A stretch of DNA of 64,000 bases from Tumebacillus amylolyticus (GTDB taxonomy: Bacteria > Bacillota > Bacilli > Tumebacillales > Tumebacillaceae): contig NZ_JAEQNB010000001.1 of assembly GCF_016722965.1 (NCBI RefSeq), positions 1,329,344 to 1,393,343 of the forward strand. The letters run 5' to 3'. Under the pieces are notes generated by a model that saw only the letters and a list, made by a program, of their open reading frames with translations, had not been told where the DNA came from and did not search any database. The stretch's first letter is position 1, and every line of letters begins with the position of its first letter. A program made the position numbers and the translations under genes. Below are positions 58,296 to 64,000 of this stretch, piece after piece.

Positions 58296-59141
58296 TTAGA
58301 GGCGCATCTCGCGCAGTCGTTGTACGCGTTGTTGAATTGGCGGGTGCGTGGAGAAGAGGGAAGCGAGGCCCGCGCCTTTGAACGGGAAGACGATCATGAG
58401 GTGCGAGGTGGTCGGCTTCATGTTGATCGGCGGGATGCGGTGCGCCGCTTGTTCGAGCTTGACCAGCGCGCTGGCGAGACCGTGCGGGTTGCCGCAAATC
58501 CGGGCGCCGATGGCGTCCGCTTTGTACTCGCGGGAACGGGAGATCGCCATCTGGATCAAGAGCGCGGCAATCGGACCTACGATCATCATGACGACCGTGC
58601 CGACGATGCCCAGCGGGTTGTCTTCGTCATCACGAGCACCGCCGAAGATCATGCCCCATTGCAGAATATCGGAAATCCATGTGATCGCCCCTGCGAAGAT
58701 CGCAGCGAGCGACGAGATGAGAACGTCGCGGTTTTTGATATGGGCCAGTTCGTGGGCGATGACGCCCTCGAGTTCCTCCGGCGTGAGAATCTGCAAGATG
58801 CCTTCCGTGACCGCAACCGCCGAGTTCGCCGGGTTGCGTCCGGTGGCGAAGGCGTTGGGTTGAGGGCTTGGGGTGAGGTAGAGCTTCGGCATCGGCAAGC
58901 CGGCGTTGTTCGTCAGTCGGCGAACCATATGGAACAGTTGCGGGGCTTCTCCCTCGGACAGTTCACGGGACCTCGTCATGCGAATCGCGATGGAAGCGGA
59001 GAACCAGTAGGAGAAAAAGTTCATCCCGATCGCAATCAGGAAGAACAGCATCGCACCGCCCCGTCCGCCAATCAGAGAACCCATCAGAACCATCAGCACT
59101 GTCAGCAACGCCATCAGGAACCAGGTCTTCAAGGTGTTCAT
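58296..59141 (-). CDS. htpX: HtpX family membrane zinc metalloprotease
   Basis: This 281-residue M48 protease degrades misfolded membrane proteins. Two N-terminal helices (about 5-22 and 28-48) are followed by the zinc motif IAHELAHIKNRD near residue 128, two more helices, and the downstream Glu in SREYKADAIGARI near 210. The FATGRNPANSAVAVTEGIL stretch is typical of HtpX. The AGGAG site is about 13 bases from the ATG, longer than usual. Confidence 0.93.
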   Translation of the reverse strand: MNTLKTWFLMALLTVLMVLMGSLIGGRGGAMLFFLIAIGMNFFSYWFSASIAIRMTRSRELSEGEAPQLFHMVRRLTNNAGLPMPKLYLTPSPQPNAFATGRNPANSAVAVTEGILQILTPEELEGVIAHELAHIKNRDVLISSLAAIFAGAITWISDILQWGMIFGGARDDEDNPLGIVGTVVMMIVGPIAALLIQMAISRSREYKADAIGARICGNPHGLASALVKLEQAAHRIPPINMKPTTSHLMIVFPFKGAGLASLFSTHPPIQQRVQRLREMRL

Positions 59142-59230
59142 GTTCGACAGTCAACTCCTTTTCTACGTGAGCAAGAGACAAGGGTGTTCCTCTTGTTATA
59201 CGCAGGAGTCGGGGAAAAGTTTCAGCTTTT

Positions 59231-60394
59231 TTATTTGCTGTCTTGAGAAAGAGACGTGCCGGTCATGCCGATTCGTTCGATTTTCGATTGGACTTCGACG
59301 TGGACGGGCATTTTGGCAAACTCTTCGTCCCAGTTTTTTCGCAGGTGGTCTCTCCATTCCTTGGGGGCTTGGCGGTGGACCGTCTCGGCGGCGTGCAAGA
59401 TGTCTGCGTCGTACTTGTGTTGGAGCAGGTCGAGCACGGAGAGGATGTTTTGTTTGATTTGGTTCGAGTACAGGGTTTGAAGATGATCGAGGTTCTCCGG
59501 CACCGTCAAGTTGATGTCGGAGTTGTTTTCGACGACGTCGTCTTCGCAGAGGATCGTCACATGTAGGGTAGGATGGCCGTTTTTGATTTCGACTTTGGTG
59601 TCGGTGTGTTGTTGGAGCAAGTTGATGGTGACTGTGCCGTGGTTCGGGATGCTCAGTGTTTCTACATCGTGCTTCATCTCATCTCGCAGCCAGAGCACTC
59701 CTTTGGCTTGCTTGTAGGGCACTTCGCCGATCAGTTTGCCGTTTTTGAGCACGGCAATTCCTGCGCTTTGGAACGCCTCTTCGCCGTTCGGGGAGGTGGG
59801 GTTGATTTTGATCATCGGTACGGCGACCTGCTCACCGGGTTTTTGCAACTCTCGGATCATGTGGTTCAAATCCACGTTGTAGTTGGAAACGTTGCCAAAC
59901 ACCAGTTTGCGCAGGGCGGCACCGGGCGTCTGTTCAAACGGGTATTTGATTTTGAGATAGTCGACGGCATCTCCTTTGGTGATGGCTACATGCGTGCGCA
60001 ATCGGCTTTGCGGGTTGCGGACCAGTTCGTCGATGTACGGTTGGATGCCGCGCTTGGCGACATTTTCAGAGATCAGGTACAAGTTGCGGTCGGCGATGAA
60101 CAGGCGGCGGGACATCATTTTCTGTAAGTTTTGGTGTGCGGCCCGAATGTCGTCTCCGATGCCGGAGAAGACAAAGTAGGGTTGCCCTCCCGCCATCGAG
60201 ACGCCGAGTTCGCCGCCGTTGCCGGGCGGGGTTGGCAAATAGATCTGCTCGCTGAACATGATCTTGTTGTCAGGTGTGAGGTCGATCGTGGCCGCGATGG
60301 CGATTCCTAAATCGTTGATCTCGGTGCGGTCCCAACAACCGGGCAGAACTGACAAACTCAGGATGAGCAACAAACAGAGAAAACGTCTGGGCAA
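59231..60394 (-). CDS. Ger(x)C family spore germination lipoprotein, second C subunit
   Basis: A 387-residue C subunit of a germinant receptor. The lipobox LPGC near residue 20, followed by WDRTEINDLGIAIA, is the family's hallmark; lipidation anchors it to the outer face of the spore inner membrane. The TTG near 60394 is preferred because AAAGGAGG lies 7 bases upstream; the longer frame includes that site. Conserved segments include MMSRRLFIADRNLYLISENVAKRG and PQSRLRTHVAIT. It is the last gene of a B-C-D-B-C set. Confidence 0.88.
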   Translation of the reverse strand: MPRRFLCLLLILSLSVLPGCWDRTEINDLGIAIAATIDLTPDNKIMFSEQIYLPTPPGNGGELGVSMAGGQPYFVFSGIGDDIRAAHQNLQKMMSRRLFIADRNLYLISENVAKRGIQPYIDELVRNPQSRLRTHVAITKGDAVDYLKIKYPFEQTPGAALRKLVFGNVSNYNVDLNHMIRELQKPGEQVAVPMIKINPTSPNGEEAFQSAGIAVLKNGKLIGEVPYKQAKGVLWLRDEMKHDVETLSIPNHGTVTINLLQQHTDTKVEIKNGHPTLHVTILCEDDVVENNSDINLTVPENLDHLQTLYSNQIKQNILSVLDLLQHKYDADILHAAETVHRQAPKEWRDHLRKNWDEEFAKMPVHVEVQSKIERIGMTGTSLSQDSK

Positions 60395-60421
60395 GAGGCA
60401 ACCTCCTTTCCCGAACAGCAT

Positions 60422-61537
60422 CTAGGCGGCAGCGGGAGACTCTTGGGAGTCGGCGGGACTGCCTTTTTTTCGAATCAGACTCGTGAGCAAGGTCAGCCAC
60501 GGCAGCAAGAGTCCAACGGTGAGGGTGAACAGCGGATACACTTTCATGAGATAGATCCACACTTCGGAGCGGGTGGACGCGATCCCCGTCGATTGAAGCA
60601 GCAAAATGATGGCGAGCGGGAAGACCAGCGGTTTGTGATCCGGGAGTCCGAACCACTGTTTGAGGCCGATGGTAAGCGCGTAGATGAAGGTGGTGATCTT
60701 CAGAAACGTCCCGAACGTCCAGAGCACGATGCCGAGGACATCGAGTCGTTCCAGGAAATTGGCGATCTGAATGTAGCGGATCTCCTCGAAGGTCGGATAG
60801 TGAAACTTGCTCGCCGATTCGATGTCAAACATGGCGACAGGTCCCGTCATCGGTCCGATGAACATCAACCCGATGATCGTGAAAAACACGAGGATCGGTT
60901 TTGTCTTCAACTTTTTCTTGGGCACATGTAAAAAAATCATGCCGACCACCACCGACTCGGCAAACAGGCCGGACAGTGTCGCCGTTCCGCGCAAGAAACC
61001 GCGAAAACTCGTTTCCAGCATCGGCAAGAGGTATTCGTAATGCTTGTCTTTCATCGTCAGCAAGCTCGCCAACAACCCGATCACGACAAGCATTGGCAAC
61101 ATGAGCAAGGCACAGCGTCCGATGACTTCGATGCCCAGACGCGCGGTGATGCACGCGATCACCACGATGACCGTCGTCATAACCGAGTACGGGGTGGACG
61201 GCATCGTGGTGGGGAGAAAGTCGCCGATCGCGCGTATGAGCAACGCCGGCACCGCCATGAAAAACAAGAGGTACGGAATGGTGAGCAGCCGACCGAGCCA
61301 TTTGCCAAACACGTTGTGTGTGATTTCGATCAGGGTTTGGTTCGGAAAGCGTTTGAGAAGTTGGATGATCGAGATCAGCACCAGACTTCCAAGCACGATG
61401 GACGGCGCAACCACCATCCAACCGTCGCGGCCTGTGAAGATCAAGACGATGCGGACGAAGATGAAGTGCCCGGTGGAAATGATCATCGCAGTCAAGAGAA
61501 AGAAGGTTTGCAACAGGGAGAGCTGTACGGTCTTCAT
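60422..61537 (-). CDS. GerAB/ArcD/ProY family germinant receptor permease, second B subunit
   Basis: A 371-residue membrane protein with ten helices of the endospore germination permease type (APC superfamily fold). The start VQLSLLQTFFLLTAMIISTGHF and the LLKRFPNQTLIEITHNVFGKWLG segment near residue 60 are typical of GerAB/GerKB. It probably senses or conducts a germinant such as an amino acid. It ends about 27 bases before the C subunit. No A subunit (GerAA/SpoVAF-like) is present between the B genes. Confidence 0.88.
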   Translation of the reverse strand: MKTVQLSLLQTFFLLTAMIISTGHFIFVRIVLIFTGRDGWMVVAPSIVLGSLVLISIIQLLKRFPNQTLIEITHNVFGKWLGRLLTIPYLLFFMAVPALLIRAIGDFLPTTMPSTPYSVMTTVIVVIACITARLGIEVIGRCALLMLPMLVVIGLLASLLTMKDKHYEYLLPMLETSFRGFLRGTATLSGLFAESVVVGMIFLHVPKKKLKTKPILVFFTIIGLMFIGPMTGPVAMFDIESASKFHYPTFEEIRYIQIANFLERLDVLGIVLWTFGTFLKITTFIYALTIGLKQWFGLPDHKPLVFPLAIILLLQSTGIASTRSEVWIYLMKVYPLFTLTVGLLLPWLTLLTSLIRKKGSPADSQESPAAA

Positions 61538-61556
61538 CGCCTATCTCCTCCTCTCG

Positions 61557-61790
61557 TCAGGTGCCCGGCGTCATCAACTTCTCGCCGATCCCTCCAAATA
61601 CCAGACGGACCAGGGAGTTCGGATCGGGTAGGGGGACATCAAGCACGTAGAGCATGCAGTACGTTACCGAAACCAGAAAGAGCCCTCCGTACATCCAGAG
61701 GTCGTATTTTTTTTTTCGATGCCAGATGCGTGGGAACTCATAGGCCCCGATGAGGGCAAAGCATAGGAAGATGCCGATCGCTTTGGCCAT
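61557..61790 (-). CDS. Small two-helix protein, germinant receptor D-subunit-like
   Basis: A 77-residue protein with helices at about residues 3-18 and 32-50, separated by a basic loop (WHRKKKYD). Such small two-helix D subunits are encoded in or beside some ger operons, and this one lies between C1 and B2 in the same orientation with spacings of 18-19 bases. Published D proteins modulate receptor function; here the assignment is by size, topology and context. Confidence 0.7.
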   Translation of the reverse strand: MAKAIGIFLCFALIGAYEFPRIWHRKKKYDLWMYGGLFLVSVTYCMLYVLDVPLPDPNSLVRLVFGGIGEKLMTPGT

Positions 61791-61808
61791 GTGGTGTTCC
61801 TCCTTGGG

Positions 61809-62975
61809 TCAGCGTTCAACCGTCGACGAACCTGTCATGCCGACGCGGCGAATTTTCCAGTCGACTTGTACGGTGACCGGCATGTTGGCGAATTCTTGGT
61901 CCCAGTGTTTCACGAGGGCGGGCCATTGTTTGGGAAACGCGTGATGCACACGCTCGCCAAAATCCACAATGTCTGCGTCGTAGTCGTGTTGAAGTTTGTG
62001 CAGGGCTTCTTCAAGTACGGTTTTCGTTTGGCGGGAGAACATTTCCTCGACCAAATCAATTGCGTTTGGATCGTCTAAGTTCAAGTCGGTGTTGTTCTCC
62101 CACACCGTTCCTTCCGGCGTGATGTTGACGTCGATGGCCGGATGGCCGTTTTTCATCGTGACTTTGTATTTGGTTTGGGAACGCATCATCTCACAGCTGA
62201 TTTTGCCGGGGTGTTTGGGGATGGTGGTCGTCAAGGTGTCCGTTTTGAGCTGCTTTCGAAGCCAGAGGACGCCGTTTGCGAGTTCATCATTTAATTCACC
62301 GACCATTCGTCCCTGATGGAACACGACGATGCCGTTTGCGGTAAAATTCGGTTTGTCGTGCGGCGACGGCGTTTCCATTTTGATCATCGGGACGTAGGCG
62401 TCGCCTGTGGGCGAGGCCAGCATGATCATCAACTGTTTCAAGTCCATGCGGTAATTGGAGGAGACGCCGAACAGGACTTTGCGCAGACCTTCTGCGGGGA
62501 TCGTCTCAAACGGAAATTGCGTGCGCAGATAGGGATAGGCCTTGCCTCTGGTGATCGCAATCGAAGTTCGCAAACGACTTTGCGGGTTGCGGCTGACCTC
62601 GTCGAGGTATTTTTTCAGATTCTCGCGGGCGATGTCTTCGGAGATGAGGAAGATCCGGCGATGCGCGAGAAACAATTCCCGGGACATGTGCTGTTGGATG
62701 TTTTGCATGGCGTCGCCGAGATCGAGGCCCACGCCTGAGAAGGTGAAGTACGGTTTGTTCTCCGCGCTGGCTCCTCGTCCGCCGCTCATCCGACCGGGCA
62801 ACGCAATTTGCTCGCTGAAACGCACACGGTGATTGGGGGCTGTATCAAGTGCGGCTGCGATGGAGATCCCGATGTCGTTGATCTCGACACGGTTCCAGCA
62901 CCCCGTGTTCAAGATCGCGCAACTCGCGAGTGCGACCGCGAGAATGGCTTTGCGTCTACGGCTTGCATTACGCAC
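61809..62975 (-). CDS. Ger(x)C family spore germination lipoprotein, first C subunit
   Basis: A 388-residue C subunit, paralogue of the one at 59231. The lipobox NTGC is near residue 26, followed by WNRVEINDIGISIAAALD. HMSRELFLAHRRIFLISEDIARENL and PQSRLRTSIAIT align with the second copy. It overlaps the upstream B gene by 8 bases, which supports coupled translation. GGAGGCGCC lies before the ATG. Confidence 0.9.
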   Translation of the reverse strand: MRNASRRRKAILAVALASCAILNTGCWNRVEINDIGISIAAALDTAPNHRVRFSEQIALPGRMSGGRGASAENKPYFTFSGVGLDLGDAMQNIQQHMSRELFLAHRRIFLISEDIARENLKKYLDEVSRNPQSRLRTSIAITRGKAYPYLRTQFPFETIPAEGLRKVLFGVSSNYRMDLKQLMIMLASPTGDAYVPMIKMETPSPHDKPNFTANGIVVFHQGRMVGELNDELANGVLWLRKQLKTDTLTTTIPKHPGKISCEMMRSQTKYKVTMKNGHPAIDVNITPEGTVWENNTDLNLDDPNAIDLVEEMFSRQTKTVLEEALHKLQHDYDADIVDFGERVHHAFPKQWPALVKHWDQEFANMPVTVQVDWKIRRVGMTGSSTVER

Positions 62976-64000
62976 GGGACGGCGCCTCCTTTCGCTTCCC
63001 TTTGCGAAGGAACCCCAAGAATAGCAAAAACGGCAGGCCGACCAATGCCATCAGCAAGGCATAGGGCGGATAGATCACTTCTAAAAAATGCATCATGTCA
63101 GCCTGATGCCTGTACATGTGCTCGCTCATCACCGCACCGACCAGACAGACGAGACCGACGACCGAACGATAATCGGGCAAGGAAAACAGTTGAGAGACGG
63201 CAATCGAGACCGCGTAACAAAAAATCGCCAGTTTGCAGTAGATCAACAGAATCCAGACGCCCATGACGATCGGGTCGAGCCGTTCTAAAAAATTGGCGAT
63301 GGAGATGTAGCGCGCCACTTCATACAAGCCGTACTGGAGACGAGATGCGATCACTTCTCCGAAGACGCCGAGGGTGTACACATTTGCGAGGATAAGCAAC
63401 ACGGTGACGGCACCGATCCCATAGATTCCGGCTTTTTTCGCGCCCTGCTTCAAGCGAACGGAGGGGAGCAGGAATCCGACGATGAGCAATTCACCAAACC
63501 ACGAGACGATAAACATACTGCTGCGCAAAAAGGGCAGAGGCCCATTTTCAAAAAGCGGTGTGAGATGATCGAGGTCTATGTCTTTGGTGGAGAGGGAAAC
63601 GACGCTGAAAACCAGTTGAATCAACTCGATGATCACAACCAACTGCGTGACGCGCGCGACCACTTCCAGCCCTTGGCGAACCCCGTAATAGACCACGGCG
63701 AGCATCAGGATCAAGATGTACTCCGGCGGCGTTCGGGTCAGGGTAACGGTCGTCGTGAAGTCGGTTAGTTCCCGTATCATCGTGGCAAATTGTCGCAAGA
63801 GGACGGAGATCAGATACAAGCCGATGGCGAGGCCGAGCCATTTGCCAAACAGGACTTGGAAGTATTGGATCGGTGTTTGCCCCGGAAACCACTTGCTGAG
63901 TTTGAGGAGTGTCATCACAATGAACAGCCCAACAAGCCCGGAAGCAAGCGGAGCGAGCCAGGCGTCTCGACCGCCGAGGTGGATGGAGAGTCCGGGGACG
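62968..64000 (-). CDS. GerAB family germinant receptor permease, first B subunit (5' end outside window)
   Basis: The frame is open to the window edge. The M at 63918 is internal: upstream of it the frame reads LSIHLGGRDAWLAPLASGLVG, exactly where GerAB proteins have their second helix and the loop before it. The visible part (about 344 residues) has eight or nine helices and includes KWFPGQTPIQYFQVLFGKWLG. It is the permease partner of the C subunit that follows with an 8-base overlap. An A subunit gene may lie just beyond the edge. Confidence 0.88.
   Translation of the reverse strand, partial: VPGLSIHLGGRDAWLAPLASGLVGLFIVMTLLKLSKWFPGQTPIQYFQVLFGKWLGLAIGLYLISVLLRQFATMIRELTDFTTTVTLTRTPPEYILILMLAVVYYGVRQGLEVVARVTQLVVIIELIQLVFSVVSLSTKDIDLDHLTPLFENGPLPFLRSSMFIVSWFGELLIVGFLLPSVRLKQGAKKAGIYGIGAVTVLLILANVYTLGVFGEVIASRLQYGLYEVARYISIANFLERLDPIVMGVWILLIYCKLAIFCYAVSIAVSQLFSLPDYRSVVGLVCLVGAVMSEHMYRHQADMMHFLEVIYPPYALLMALVGLPFLLFLGFLRKGKRKEAPSRA

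Overview
The window is a contiguous piece of a chromosome from a spore-forming, Gram-positive Bacillales-type bacterium. Three things point there: the gene order ytkL-ytpI-ytoI-dnaE-malic enzyme-accDA-pfkA-pyk-fxsA-icd-mdh-polA-mutM-ytaF-coaE, which follows the Bacillus subtilis map; sporulation and germination genes (sda, ytaF, two Ger B/C pairs); and strong AGGAGG-type ribosome binding sites with frequent GTG and TTG starts. The fairly high G+C (clearly above 50 % by eye), the SLH-domain surface proteins and the divergent accessory genes would suit the Alicyclobacillaceae (for example Tumebacillus), but that placement is inference. No rRNA, tRNA, CRISPR array or insertion sequence was found.

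Region 1-31.9 kb is a housekeeping block. It holds small conserved genes (yheB/yheA-like, ytkL, ytoI, an ABC1/UbiB kinase), dnaE, a PgpA-family phosphatase, and central carbon and lipid metabolism (malic enzyme, accD-accA, pfkA, pyk, icd, mdh). An oligopeptide ABC transporter operon without its binding protein (oppBCDF) follows, then polA-mutM-ytaF-coaE and a lytic transglycosylase. Relative to B. subtilis, citZ has left the icd-mdh cluster and lies 15 kb downstream, and oppBCDF occupies the place of phoPR.

Region 32-43.6 kb mixes hpt, a THUMP/FtsJ-like methyltransferase, a short sda gene with DnaA boxes upstream, citZ, CBS-domain proteins, an amidase-holin pair resembling a phage lysis cassette, a VanZ-like protein and a sugar-nucleotide pyrophosphorylase fused to a degenerate phosphomannomutase.

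Region 43.6-58.3 kb is accessory and mostly envelope-related: a PepSY/SLH surface protein beside an XRE-TPR regulator, a secreted PIG-L deacetylase, an M23 endopeptidase, DUF47-Pit phosphate transport, a Q/N-rich protein made of three exact-length 80-residue repeats, a DUF169 cluster with two PCP_red-like paralogues, a lipoprotein, a pair of membrane proteins, and a protein with the leader motif of contractile-injection-system cargo followed by a CheD-like deamidase pattern. The last is the most novel candidate in the window.

Region 58.3-64 kb, on the minus strand, carries htpX and a spore germinant receptor locus in transcription order B-C-D-B-C. The first B gene runs off the window end. Start sites were re-chosen from ribosome binding sites in many genes; where this differs from the longest reading frame the reason is given.
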